The notes under the pieces are model-generated. The model ran no database searches, was not told the DNA's origin, and saw only the letters and a program-made list of their open reading frames with translations. Both the position numbers and the translations under genes were made by a program. From IMG/VR virus record IMGVR_UViG_3300028883_000032, positions 1 to 64,000 of that record: a DNA stretch of 64,000 nt; one strand, 5' to 3'. Below are positions 25,218 through 34,117 of the stretch, piece by piece. Every line of letters begins with the position of its first letter. The stretch's first letter is position 1. Origin of the DNA: a virus.

Positions 25218-26308
25218 TATTAACAAGTAGGCCTTGTATAGGCAAAGAAGAACAAGATGCGGCTATGAGGGTTTTAAAAAGTGGATGGTATATACACGGT
25301 CAAGAACTAGAATCATTTGAAAAAGAATTCGGAGAATATCACTCAACACATTGGTGGGGTAAAGAAGCCGTTGGAGTAAGTAATGGCACAGCCGCGCTAT
25401 TTTTAACTTTGCAGGCATACGGTGTTGGTCCGGGTGACGAGGTTATAGTACCTGAAGTGACTGCATTTCCTACAGCAGAAGCTGTCTGGCAATGTGGAGC
25501 GACTCCCGTTCCTGCCGCCGTTCATCCACATTCAAAATTACTTGACTTTCGTACAATAAAAGATTATACTACAAGTAGAACTAAAGCAATTATAGGTGTA
25601 CATTTATATGGGCAACCTTTACAAACAGTTGACTTTTATCAATTTGCACGTTCAGAAAATCTAATTTTTATTGAAGATTGTGCACAAGCTTTTGGAGCAA
25701 AATTAAACGATTTTCCCGTTGGTCTTTGTAGCGATGCCTCGTGCTTTTCTTTCTATCCTACCAAAAATATTACAGCTGCAGGGGATGGAGGAGCGGTTAT
25801 TTGCACACCAAAAATCGCTGACAAAATTAAGAAGTTAAGAAACCACGGAATAGTAAATTGTACTTGGGACCACACTGAAGTTGGTTGGAACTTCAGGATG
25901 AGTGAGCTGTCTGCGGCTATTTTAAGAGAACAGCTAAAAAAAGTAGACTGGTTTATTGAAGAACGCAGGAAACTAGCATTTAATTACATTGATTTGTTAT
26001 CTACGTTTCAACCATACAATAATGGGTCGAAAGCGGACAGATATATAATCCCCAAAACTTATACTCCGGGAGCCAAACACTCTTATCACTTATTTGTGAT
26101 TCAAGCAAGAAACATACGCGATTTAATGTGTACGGAAGATAATTTCAGCCTTATTGATGTAAAACCCGGGTATCATTATCCGTATACTATTACATCAAAT
26201 CGAGATAAACCAATTCAAAGTATAGACAACTTTAATTGTATTAGCCTTCCTTTGTATGTAGGCTTAACAGAAAAAGAGCAAGAACTAATAGTAAACCACA
26301 TATTTTAA
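25214..26308 (+). CDS. DegT/DnrJ/EryC1 sugar aminotransferase
   Basis: A 364-residue PLP-dependent aminotransferase: LKSGWYIHGQELESFEKEF near residue 20, VSNGTAALFLTLQAYGVGPG near residue 55, IEDCAQAFGAKLND near residue 155 and the PLP lysine in SFYPTKNITAAGDGGAV near residue 180. The last glycan gene of the cluster; it would make an amino sugar from the 3-keto intermediate. Confidence 0.85.
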   Translation: MILTSRPCIGKEEQDAAMRVLKSGWYIHGQELESFEKEFGEYHSTHWWGKEAVGVSNGTAALFLTLQAYGVGPGDEVIVPEVTAFPTAEAVWQCGATPVPAAVHPHSKLLDFRTIKDYTTSRTKAIIGVHLYGQPLQTVDFYQFARSENLIFIEDCAQAFGAKLNDFPVGLCSDASCFSFYPTKNITAAGDGGAVICTPKIADKIKKLRNHGIVNCTWDHTEVGWNFRMSELSAAILREQLKKVDWFIEERRKLAFNYIDLLSTFQPYNNGSKADRYIIPKTYTPGAKHSYHLFVIQARNIRDLMCTEDNFSLIDVKPGYHYPYTITSNRDKPIQSIDNFNCISLPLYVGLTEKEQELIVNHIF

Positions 26309-26634
26309 TGATTTATACAACATACTTTGGTAGTGGAAAATCTCATGGAGACAAGATCTCCATTGCTAGGACACATCCAGAGGGTAAGTATGAAGAATTC
26401 CCCTCGTTATTTCCCAGTTGGGAAATGATACGTGAGCACAAAAGCGGAGGAATGGACGACGAGGAGTACACTTGGTTATATAACGAGGTTTTACAAAGTC
26501 TAGATGTGATAGAGTTAGCAGAGTACTTTGATGAAAAAACACTAATGTGCTGGTGTAAGCGTGGTAAATTCTGTCATAGACATCTTGTAGCAAAGTGGTT
26601 TAAAGATGCCGGATATGATGTAGCAGAGCTGTAA
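26308..26634 (+). CDS. DUF4326/DUF488-like protein
   Basis: A 108-residue protein whose C-terminus CWCKRGKFCHRHLVAKWF (near residue 84) matches the Cys/His cluster of DUF4326 or DUF488-type small proteins common in phages and mobile elements. Biochemical role unknown. It starts at the stop of the last aminotransferase gene and ends at the start of the resolvase (both overlaps). Confidence 0.6.
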   Translation: MIYTTYFGSGKSHGDKISIARTHPEGKYEEFPSLFPSWEMIREHKSGGMDDEEYTWLYNEVLQSLDVIELAEYFDEKTLMCWCKRGKFCHRHLVAKWFKDAGYDVAEL

Positions 26635-27128
26635 TGCGTAAGAAATCTAATAAGCGGGGACAACGAGGTAAATACCTAGAATCATTTGTTAATAAGGTGA
26701 ATATGAAGTATCGGCGAGAGAAATTAGCAATGATTAGAAGGATAGATGTGCCCATACGCATGACTAACTTTGGTTATCAGCGTACTTTATCTACTGTAGA
26801 CTTTGAAGGAGTTGTTAAGAAAAACAATGTTGGTATTGCTGTAGCTTTTGATGCAAAACAGACTACCAGCAAAACATCGTTTCCATTAAGTAATATACAC
26901 CAGCATCAGCTGGACTACTTACTATTGGTAGAAGAACTTTGTGGAATTGCTTTTTTCTTAATAATGTTTACAGAAGTAGATGATCAAAAGGCTTATAAGG
27001 TTTCTCCAAAAGTAGTAAAAAAATATTGGGATGCTTGGAAAGATAATAAAGGAAGAGCGAGTATTCCGATAAGCAAGTTAAAAAAGGAATGGTTAGTTCC
27101 AGTAACTGACTATTTAACCATATTATAA
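26634..27128 (+). CDS. RecU-like Holliday junction resolvase
   Basis: A 164-residue nuclease of the RecU family, which cuts Holliday junctions. Visible: N-terminal RGQRGKYLESFVN, STVDFEGVVKKNNVGI near residue 49 (catalytic Asp), AFDAKQTTSKTSFPLSNIHQ near residue 74 (in RecU EAKET; here the Glu is Asp) and HQLDYL. It may resolve phage replication intermediates. The Glu-to-Asp change in the active-site pattern is worth noting. Confidence 0.75.
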   Translation: MRKKSNKRGQRGKYLESFVNKVNMKYRREKLAMIRRIDVPIRMTNFGYQRTLSTVDFEGVVKKNNVGIAVAFDAKQTTSKTSFPLSNIHQHQLDYLLLVEELCGIAFFLIMFTEVDDQKAYKVSPKVVKKYWDAWKDNKGRASIPISKLKKEWLVPVTDYLTIL

Positions 27129-27129
27129 A

Positions 27130-27411
27130 ATGTTCAAAGAACAGTATTACAGAGACAAGGTGTTGGGGATAGGTACTACCTCTGGGGTTATTTTGTTGTG
27201 TAGAATGGTTAACAGGGGAGTATCTAAAGAGGAAAAAGATATAGTTTCTCTATCCCCATTAAAGCCATCAGAAATAGAACAAATGATGAAAATAGAAGAG
27301 ATACAACCACTATTACCGGTTAAGTTCCCAATGGATATGAGAGAATCACTAATTACAAATGTGGCGTTATTAGAACTTCCGCCTGAAGAAAAAGAAAAGA
27401 AAAAGAAATGA
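27130..27411 (+). CDS. hypothetical protein
   Basis: A 93-residue protein, not recognised, with a Lys-rich C-terminus (EEKEKKKK). It sits between resolvase and dUTPase and overlaps the dUTPase start (ATGA), so it belongs to the same operon. Confidence 0.5.
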   Translation: MFKEQYYRDKVLGIGTTSGVILLCRMVNRGVSKEEKDIVSLSPLKPSEIEQMMKIEEIQPLLPVKFPMDMRESLITNVALLELPPEEKEKKKK

Positions 27412-27866
27412 ATGCAAAATTAATTGTAGCCTATAAATTAACAAACACCATGGCTATAGCTCCAACAAAGAAATCACATGGGGACGACGAGGCCTATACC
27501 GCAGGATTTGATCTATATGTTCCAAAAAATATCAAATGCCGCGTTAATACAAACTCACATACAAGGATAGACATTGGCGTTGCGTTTAGCATTCCAAAAG
27601 GATACATGGGATTAGTAAAACTAAGATCTGGTTTTGCAAATAGAACAGGTTGCGTACAACCTGCTGGGGTAATAGATGCTAATTATAGGGGAAACATTAT
27701 AATTCCTATTGTAAATCCCACTAATCACATAGTTGACATAAAACCTGGTGAAGGTTTTGCACAAATGATTATTTTCCCAATACCTGAGATACATCTAGTT
27801 GAAGTAGACGATTTAGACGCCACCAACAGAGGATCTCAAGGTTTTGGTTCAACAGATAAGGATTAA
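27408..27866 (+). CDS. dut: dUTPase (trimeric type)
   Basis: A 152-residue trimeric dUTPase that hydrolyses dUTP to dUMP and pyrophosphate. Motifs: AGFDLYVP (1), KLRSGFANRTG (2), GVIDANYRGNIIIPIVN (3), GEGFAQMIIFPI (4) and the C-terminal P-loop-like NRGSQGFGSTD (5). It supplies dUMP for ThyX (52062) and keeps uracil out of DNA. The first codon overlaps the preceding stop. Confidence 0.9.
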   Translation: MNAKLIVAYKLTNTMAIAPTKKSHGDDEAYTAGFDLYVPKNIKCRVNTNSHTRIDIGVAFSIPKGYMGLVKLRSGFANRTGCVQPAGVIDANYRGNIIIPIVNPTNHIVDIKPGEGFAQMIIFPIPEIHLVEVDDLDATNRGSQGFGSTDKD

Positions 27867-27872
27867 TTAGTA

Positions 27873-29726
27873 ATGAATCTTGCCAGTCAAATTTTATCAG
27901 ACATTACGGTGCATATGAAATATGCGCGATACATCCCAGAACTTAATCGCAGGGAAACCTGGGATGAGATCGTAACACGAAATAAAAATATGCATCTTAA
28001 GAAATTTCCAGACTTGGCAGACGAAATCGAGGAAGCTTATACTTTCGTATACGACAAAAAAATACTACCATCTATGCGATCACTACAATTTGGTGGTAAA
28101 CCTATTGAAATAAGCCCTAACAGAATTTATAATTGCAGTTTTGCTCCAATTGATGATTGGCGTGTATTTCATGAAATAATGTTTCTCTTATTAGGTGGGA
28201 CGGGAGTTGGTATTTCTGTACAAAGACACCATGTGGAACAGCTACCTGAAATTGTTAAACCCAACCCACAACGTAAACGCAGATTTCTAATAGGAGATAG
28301 CATAGAGGGGTGGGCTGACGCAGTAAAGGTTTTAATGAAATCGTATTTTTTTGGTGGAAGTACTATTATATTTGATTTTGACGACATTAGACCAAAAGGG
28401 GCTAGATTGGTAACCAGTGGAGGAAAGGCGCCAGGACCACAACCTCTAAAAGAGTGCTTGGTTAAAATAAGAGGCATTCTTGATGAAAAAAATGCTGGGG
28501 ATCAATTAAAACCAATTGAAGCATATGATATAGTTTGTCATATTGCAGACGCCGTATTAGCTGGAGGGATACGCAGAGCAGCATTAATAACACTATTTAG
28601 TGCAACTGATATCGAAATGCTTACAGCTAAAAGTGGTAACTGGAGTGAAAGAAATCCACAAAGAGCCAGATCAAATAATTCCGCAGTATTACTGAGGAGT
28701 TTAATTACTAAAAAATTCTTTGATGCAGTTTGGGACCGTATCATACATAGTGGTTCTGGGGAACCCGGAGTATATTTTACAAACGATAAAGAATGGGGAG
28801 CAAATCCTTGTGTAGAAATAGGTCTGAGGCCTTTTCAGTTTTGTAACTTAGTAACTATAAATTCTAGTAGCTTAGAGTCACAAATTGATTTTAATGACAG
28901 AGCAAGAGCCGCAGCATTTATTGCTACACTTCAGGCATCATATACAGATTTTCACTATCTAAGACCGGTATGGCAACGTACAACAGAAAAAGAAGCTCTA
29001 ATAGGGGTGTCGTTAACCGGAATAGCAGATAAAACAGTATACAGATTTAATAAAGAAGAAGCAGCGATAGTAGTAAAGTCCGAAAATTCAAGAACAGCAA
29101 AGCTAATCGGGATAAATACCGCCGCAAGAACCACCTGTGGTAAACCGGAAGGAACATCTTCTCTAGTCCTAGGTAGTTCTAGCGGATGGGGACGTAGGTC
29201 AGCAAAGAGGTATATCAGAAGATTAAGAATTGGTAAAAATGAAAGCTTATACCCATATTTGTTAGAAAACCACCCAGAATTGGTTGAGGATGAATATTTT
29301 TCTCCACACGACACCGCAGTAATATCAGTACCTCAAGAATCACCATGGGGAGCAATTACTGAAGAAACTGCTTTAGAGTTTATGGAGAGAATAAAAGAGG
29401 GCTATCTGACATGGGTTAAACCAGGACACAGATCTGGATTAAATACCAACAACATTTCTGCCACAGTATTCGTAAAGCCCAAGGAATGGGAATCTGTCGG
29501 TAATTGGATGTGGGAAAATAGGGAGTACTACTGTGGACTCACAGTTCTTCCTCACGACGGCGGGACTTATAAACAAATGCCATTCGAAGAATGTGACAAA
29601 GATACCTATGATAAAATGTTCTCCGTATTACAGGAAATCGATTTAACTAAAATAGTGGAACTATCTGATAATACTGACCTAAAAGGAGAAATTGCTTGTT
29701 CGGGAGGTTCATGCGAATTGGTATGA
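27873..29726 (+). CDS. nrdJ: class II (B12-dependent) ribonucleotide reductase
   Basis: A 617-residue protein resembling the adenosylcobalamin-dependent, monomeric reductases (Lactobacillus RTPR type). The first redox cysteine is in RIYNCSFAPIDDW (Cys88), the radical site NPCVEIGL (Asn311, Cys313, Glu315), the second redox cysteine in FQFCNLVTIN (Cys324), and the C-terminal reducing pair is CSGGSC (Cys609/Cys614). It is shorter than the usual 700-plus residues. It makes deoxynucleotides for phage DNA; use of B12 avoids oxygen-dependent small subunits. Confidence 0.85.
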   Translation: MNLASQILSDITVHMKYARYIPELNRRETWDEIVTRNKNMHLKKFPDLADEIEEAYTFVYDKKILPSMRSLQFGGKPIEISPNRIYNCSFAPIDDWRVFHEIMFLLLGGTGVGISVQRHHVEQLPEIVKPNPQRKRRFLIGDSIEGWADAVKVLMKSYFFGGSTIIFDFDDIRPKGARLVTSGGKAPGPQPLKECLVKIRGILDEKNAGDQLKPIEAYDIVCHIADAVLAGGIRRAALITLFSATDIEMLTAKSGNWSERNPQRARSNNSAVLLRSLITKKFFDAVWDRIIHSGSGEPGVYFTNDKEWGANPCVEIGLRPFQFCNLVTINSSSLESQIDFNDRARAAAFIATLQASYTDFHYLRPVWQRTTEKEALIGVSLTGIADKTVYRFNKEEAAIVVKSENSRTAKLIGINTAARTTCGKPEGTSSLVLGSSSGWGRRSAKRYIRRLRIGKNESLYPYLLENHPELVEDEYFSPHDTAVISVPQESPWGAITEETALEFMERIKEGYLTWVKPGHRSGLNTNNISATVFVKPKEWESVGNWMWENREYYCGLTVLPHDGGTYKQMPFEECDKDTYDKMFSVLQEIDLTKIVELSDNTDLKGEIACSGGSCELV

Positions 29727-29935
29727 ACTGGAAACTAAGTGGCAAAGAAGGTTTTGGTATATTAATAAGTTGTCCAAAATGCCGGTCAATAAGTAAAATG
29801 ACACAAACAAGGTATGATGACACATATGAAATTAAGCACCAAAGGACATGCCCTGGTTGTAAAACCACATTTAATGAAATGCACTCACCTATCATGGAGT
29901 CATACCCACAATCTACATGGATAAGAAAAACCTAA
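29711..29935 (+). CDS. zinc-ribbon small protein
   Basis: A 74-residue protein with CPKC near residue 21 and CPGC near residue 47, a four-Cys zinc ribbon. The start at 29711 has GGGAGG just upstream; 29723 is a possible alternative. It overlaps the 3' end of nrdJ and may be a small nucleic-acid-binding or redox partner. Not further recognised. Confidence 0.5.
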   Translation: MRIGMNWKLSGKEGFGILISCPKCRSISKMTQTRYDDTYEIKHQRTCPGCKTTFNEMHSPIMESYPQSTWIRKT

Positions 29936-30004
29936 ACAGGAGATTTAATATCCAAACACCTTGATCTCCGTCAAGGGGAACATATTAGTACAATCCTGGT
30001 AAAT

Positions 30005-30015
30005 ATGGAATAAGA
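30005..30015 (+). promoter_or_regulatory. ATGGNATAAGA box (candidate phage promoter)
   Basis: ATGGAATAAGA 40 bases before the ATG at 30056, after a hairpin (CCTTGA...TCAAGG, about 29960-29980) that may end the upstream unit. Confidence 0.5.
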
Positions 30016-30055
30016 TTATGCCAACGGTTCTATATTATTATAACCAACATTACAA

Positions 30056-30445
30056 ATGACAGACATACTGAAACAGCAAGTTGGGGGTAGAACTAAATTT
30101 TTAGAAGTGGTTGATGTACAGATTAACAAGGAAACGTCAAGGGAAGGCGTGGAAGGTGAAAAAGCTGCGTTAATCTGCAATTTTAATGGAACCCATAGAT
30201 TCAAGGTAGATGAAATGTTGTTACATGATAGAAATGGGAATCTTCATGCAACAGGTTTATGGGTAAACACAAACGCAGACGGAAGCCACAAAGATACATC
30301 AGCTATCGCAAGAATACTGCGATACTACGGCGCTCCTACACTAGAGGATTTAGTCGGCAAAACAGTTAGGACACTGCCCAAAAAAAGCAATTACCTGGCT
30401 CTTGCCGCAAACGATGAAGTAACAGAAGAAGCCTTACCTTGGTAA
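30056..30445 (+). CDS. hypothetical phage protein
   Basis: A 129-residue soluble protein. The middle has alternating hydrophobic strands (KAALICNFNGTHRFKV, GLWVNTNADG) and a helix ARILRYYGAPTLEDLVGKTV, compatible with a small OB- or ssDNA-binding-like fold, but I do not recognise the family. It stands alone, with a promoter-like box before it and a hairpin at its stop codon. Confidence 0.5.
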   Translation: MTDILKQQVGGRTKFLEVVDVQINKETSREGVEGEKAALICNFNGTHRFKVDEMLLHDRNGNLHATGLWVNTNADGSHKDTSAIARILRYYGAPTLEDLVGKTVRTLPKKSNYLALAANDEVTEEALPW

Positions 30446-30451
30446 GGCTTC
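30428..30451 (+). terminator. hairpin at gene end, possible terminator
   Basis: An 11-bp perfect stem GAAGCCTTACC/GGTAAGGCTTC overlapping the stop codon at 30443. No T-tract follows, so it may instead protect mRNA or reduce read-through. Confidence 0.4.
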
Positions 30452-30475
30452 CCCGCACTACAAACCAAATAGACT

Positions 30476-32785
30476 ATGTCGACTTATGACGTTAATTTTA
30501 GAATACTAAAGCTAAGAAACGAATTAAACGGACTCGGATTATCAAAAAACGCACTTGATCAAACACTTTACAATTGGGTCCAATTTAACAATAAAATAGC
30601 AAACTATTCGTTAAAATTCGGCGGATTGACTCTTATTAAAAAATTGGAATTACCACAGCAGGCTCCAGTATTTAAGAACCTATCCATAGCTTTAAAATGG
30701 GAGACACCGACAGCATTATATTCAGCTGACAGTGCCCAAGATGTAAATATATACATTTTATCAGATAGCTCTAACTTTGGTATCATCCCCACCAACAAAA
30801 TACTAATTATTCCGCCCAAACGAGATTATCACTTTTATAGTCTAACTGAGGCTGTTACAGTTGATGAGGAAAACATTGAAGAGGGGTTTCTTCAGGTTGT
30901 AGATTTTATTAATGGTATTAAAGATGATCTGCTAATTCCTTACAACATGACAAACCTGCTACCAAGCAAAGTACAAACTGAAGTAAGTTTAAGAAAGCAT
31001 TATTACGAAAACGGCCTACCCTTGGTAGACTTTAATAAGATGTGTGAGTATAGTAAAGAGCAACGAGATGAAATTGTAAACAAATGGTGTGAGCTTACTC
31101 TTCATTCCACATTTGAAAAAGCTTTTCCGAATGTATACTCTTACTACAATGATATCAAAAACTATAAATACGAAAACCCAATGTATGGAAGAATAGTAGA
31201 CGTTGCCGAACACAAAGATAATGGTGACAGATACTATATTATCGCTCTCCCAGAAAGAAAGAAGTTGGGGTTGGAAAAAATAGTAATAGAGGGAGTAAAG
31301 AATCTAAAACTAACTTCCGGTAAGATAACATCAAAATCGGAATACTGGCCATACATTGATGTTGGTAGGTATTTGTATTATCGGGTGCCTGAGATAGTAA
31401 TTAACCGTATAAAAGGAGACAGTCCTGGGGATAGGGCCATTAGGACCTATTATTACCATAACGATTATTATAGGACTGGTACACGAGACCCCTTATCAGA
31501 GATTTGGGGGATGTTCATAGACGAAAACCCCCTTCTACCTCAAAACCCAATACCTTTACAAAATCATTTAAATGACGATCACAGAAGAGTACAGGAACAA
31601 AATTTTGTAACCTTGCTAGATAATAGGCAGGTTAAAAGATTAGTTAAACAGCATGAGCAAATTCAGGATCGGCTAAAAAAAGAAGAAAAGCTGGAAAAGC
31701 TTTTAAAAACAAAGTGGGAACATAAATTTGAAATACTCAACGAAGACCCGTCGGCTTCCATACAATTAGATGACATAATATTCACAGGTAAAAGGGCGAT
31801 ATTTAGACCGCCAAACGTAGATGACCCTGAGCAGCCTATTGAATGTTCTGCCATAAAAGTAACCGACGTATTAAGAAGTCTTCTTTCTAAGCATTCTCCT
31901 GATCAAATATCGTTTCTTATGTATTTAGAGAATCTTTCTGCACATATTATTAAAAAAGTAGTAGAAGAGGGTAAAACTAATAATGTTACGGGAGTAATAG
32001 GAAACATTTCCTATAAATTACATTTTACCGAGACAGAAACAAAAACTGGCAGTTGCATGAGAAGGTACTTTATAAATGGGTATCGTGTAAACAAAGATGA
32101 AATGGCTCAAATACTAGATGCAGGGCTTTGTTTCAGAAGTACTCCAGAGTTTAATTCTTGGTTAAAAACCGTATCTAGATATTCGTTAAGAATACACGGA
32201 TTGATACAAAGAGGACTTGAGGCATCAGTTACGGATTCTTTAGCCTTTGACAACAACAAAAAATTCAATATAAAACTAACCTTGGAAAGACACGGTAGTA
32301 GGAATTATATTAAAAATGAAACCGATCTTTTTCAGATTCACGATATAAATAGGTTAGAAACAATCCAACGAGCGCGTCAGATGGATCATATAATATCCAT
32401 ACTTACCGATCCAAAAATATCAGATATTGGATACGAACATGTTACAAAAATACTCAAGGATGCCAGAAAGTACTACGAAGATGCTATTGAAAAAAGTCAA
32501 GCACTGCTTAATAAAACAATAGAGAAATATGGAGTTGTTAAAGATACAAAAAATGGCATGAATGGGTATGTAGTACAAGGAAAATTAAGATCGTATTTCA
32601 TAGAGCACAGTAGCAACGCAACCGTTTATTCATTGCCTAAAATGAGGCCTCTTTGCATAGTTGAAAAAACAGGCCACGGCAGAGATCCAAATGACCAAGT
32701 TGGCATGGATAAAATATATAATAGAATAATGATGCTGCGAAATGACCATCTTGTATTAGATAAAGTTCACACTTTAAACTTTTAA
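30476..32785 (+). CDS. large hypothetical protein
   Basis: A 769-residue soluble protein that I do not recognise. It has a charged helical, probably coiled-coil part near residues 395-425 (QEQ...KRLVKQHEQIQDRLKKEEKL) and a second helical stretch near 665-700. No signal peptide, P-loop or nuclease motif is evident. It is followed after 12 bases by the 273-residue protein and then by a JAMM/E1 pair, so it could be a substrate, scaffold or ligase-like partner of that system; this is only neighbourhood inference. Confidence 0.55.
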   Translation: MSTYDVNFRILKLRNELNGLGLSKNALDQTLYNWVQFNNKIANYSLKFGGLTLIKKLELPQQAPVFKNLSIALKWETPTALYSADSAQDVNIYILSDSSNFGIIPTNKILIIPPKRDYHFYSLTEAVTVDEENIEEGFLQVVDFINGIKDDLLIPYNMTNLLPSKVQTEVSLRKHYYENGLPLVDFNKMCEYSKEQRDEIVNKWCELTLHSTFEKAFPNVYSYYNDIKNYKYENPMYGRIVDVAEHKDNGDRYYIIALPERKKLGLEKIVIEGVKNLKLTSGKITSKSEYWPYIDVGRYLYYRVPEIVINRIKGDSPGDRAIRTYYYHNDYYRTGTRDPLSEIWGMFIDENPLLPQNPIPLQNHLNDDHRRVQEQNFVTLLDNRQVKRLVKQHEQIQDRLKKEEKLEKLLKTKWEHKFEILNEDPSASIQLDDIIFTGKRAIFRPPNVDDPEQPIECSAIKVTDVLRSLLSKHSPDQISFLMYLENLSAHIIKKVVEEGKTNNVTGVIGNISYKLHFTETETKTGSCMRRYFINGYRVNKDEMAQILDAGLCFRSTPEFNSWLKTVSRYSLRIHGLIQRGLEASVTDSLAFDNNKKFNIKLTLERHGSRNYIKNETDLFQIHDINRLETIQRARQMDHIISILTDPKISDIGYEHVTKILKDARKYYEDAIEKSQALLNKTIEKYGVVKDTKNGMNGYVVQGKLRSYFIEHSSNATVYSLPKMRPLCIVEKTGHGRDPNDQVGMDKIYNRIMMLRNDHLVLDKVHTLNF

Positions 32786-32797
32786 CCATTATTAGTA

Positions 32798-33619
32798 ATG
32801 TACAAACACGACGAACCACAGAAAATCAAATTTAGTGTTGTATCCGTAAATGGGGACGATGAATTTGAAATGTTTCCAGCGGATGCTTTGGAAGAAATGA
32901 AACGTCTAGTAAATAACCATGGAAAATGGTTATATGAAGACGGTGACATAGTAAATGTAATGGATCTTACTCCTGGAGATCTAAACCCGAATAGAGATTA
33001 CGAACTTGGAAATCTGTTAAAGGGCGGTGTAGCCATAGATGAATCATGTCGGGAGACAGAAAGCGATGGGTGCTGTTGTGAACCAGAAGGTCGCTGTGAT
33101 GAGACTTCAAAACAATTAGAACTTGGAGATCCACAAAAGTATTTTTACTCCACACAACTTAATACAGTGGATAATCAGGAATTTGATTTTATGATCTGGG
33201 TCAATGATGAAAAGAAAGAAATTACTGGCCAACTACGTAAGGATCGCGGAAGATTTTATGTAGCTAATAGAGACGACATCGCAGAGATACTATATTCTGT
33301 ACTACACAATCTGAGTGTTGTGGAGACTCGAAAAATAGCAGAACCATTGAACGTGCCGTCATATGAATTTCAATTCCGTAATACTCGTACACGTATTGCT
33401 GAAGGATACAACTTCTTTTTTGATGTTTCTGGTGATCCAATGATAACCTTAAACTACGACATTAAAGATAACATACTGACCGTTGGGATTAATAACAACT
33501 TAAGGTTTAGAGCCATGAAGCATCAACGAGAACTAAAAGCTTTTGTTGGTAAGCAAATGGTAGCATTCGGACAACAGTATGTACAGGACATGGCGAAGCT
33601 AACAGGCCTTCGCGGCTAA
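32798..33619 (+). CDS. protein with possible ubiquitin-like N-terminus
   Basis: A 273-residue protein. Residues 9-77 have a beta-hairpin (KIKFSVVSVNGDDEFEMFP), a helix (ALEEMKRLVNNH) and a strand (DIVNVMDL), and end in LGNLLKGG at residue 77, about the size and ending of ubiquitin. A Cys-rich linker follows (CRETESDGCCC), then an unrecognised domain of about 170 residues ending in TGLRG. It lies directly upstream of a JAMM peptidase and an E1-like gene, separated by a terminator. The ubiquitin-like reading is a hypothesis from sequence order; the rest has no known family. Confidence 0.45.
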   Translation: MYKHDEPQKIKFSVVSVNGDDEFEMFPADALEEMKRLVNNHGKWLYEDGDIVNVMDLTPGDLNPNRDYELGNLLKGGVAIDESCRETESDGCCCEPEGRCDETSKQLELGDPQKYFYSTQLNTVDNQEFDFMIWVNDEKKEITGQLRKDRGRFYVANRDDIAEILYSVLHNLSVVETRKIAEPLNVPSYEFQFRNTRTRIAEGYNFFFDVSGDPMITLNYDIKDNILTVGINNNLRFRAMKHQRELKAFVGKQMVAFGQQYVQDMAKLTGLRG

Positions 33620-33644
33620 TAATATTACCATTTAACGGGAGTGT

Positions 33645-33679
33645 GGTGGGTTAGATTAAGCTCTAACCCACCTTTTTTT
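33645..33679 (+). terminator. Rho-independent terminator
   Basis: GGTGGGTTAGA...TCTAACCCACC followed by seven T, between the 273-residue protein and the JAMM gene. Confidence 0.85.
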
Positions 33680-33685
33680 AATGTT

Positions 33686-34117
33686 ATGAAAAGACAAATT
33701 TACATAAAAAACAACTTAATAGAGCACTTTGATGTATTAGGAAGAGCATACTACCCACAAGAAATTTGTGGCATATTAACTGGGCGAAACTTAAATGGAT
33801 TGTATACAGTACGTAATTTTCACTGGATAGATAACATCAGTAAGGAGCCCGGTAAATGGGATTTTACAATGGATCCCGAACAATATATGGATGTAGTAAG
33901 GGCCTTTATTAGTTCCAAATTCTCGGAAGTAGTGGGTATTTTTCACACTCACCCCAATGGTCCAAGTGTTCCTTCACTTATAGACACGAAGTATGCAACC
34001 CAAGCAGGAGATAAGATACCGTGGGTAATATATTCTGTAAGAGATAAACAGACTCAATCTTGGTACTATAATGGTAAAGAATTTGAACTTATGGATGTAG
34101 AGGAAATATATGAGTAA
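33686..34117 (+). CDS. JAMM/MPN metalloprotease (deubiquitinase-like)
   Basis: A 143-residue MPN-fold protein starting at 33686, just after the terminator. The zinc site is intact: Glu26 in QEICGIL, and the JAMM signature His87-x-His89-x7-Ser97-x2-Asp100 (FHTHPNGPSVPSLID). Such enzymes cut isopeptide or C-terminal peptide bonds of ubiquitin-like proteins, and related ones sit in phage tail or cysteine-synthesis clusters. It is paired with an E1-like gene that overlaps its last eight bases, so processing of a ubiquitin-like or ThiS-like protein is likely. Confidence 0.85.
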   Translation: MKRQIYIKNNLIEHFDVLGRAYYPQEICGILTGRNLNGLYTVRNFHWIDNISKEPGKWDFTMDPEQYMDVVRAFISSKFSEVVGIFHTHPNGPSVPSLIDTKYATQAGDKIPWVIYSVRDKQTQSWYYNGKEFELMDVEEIYE

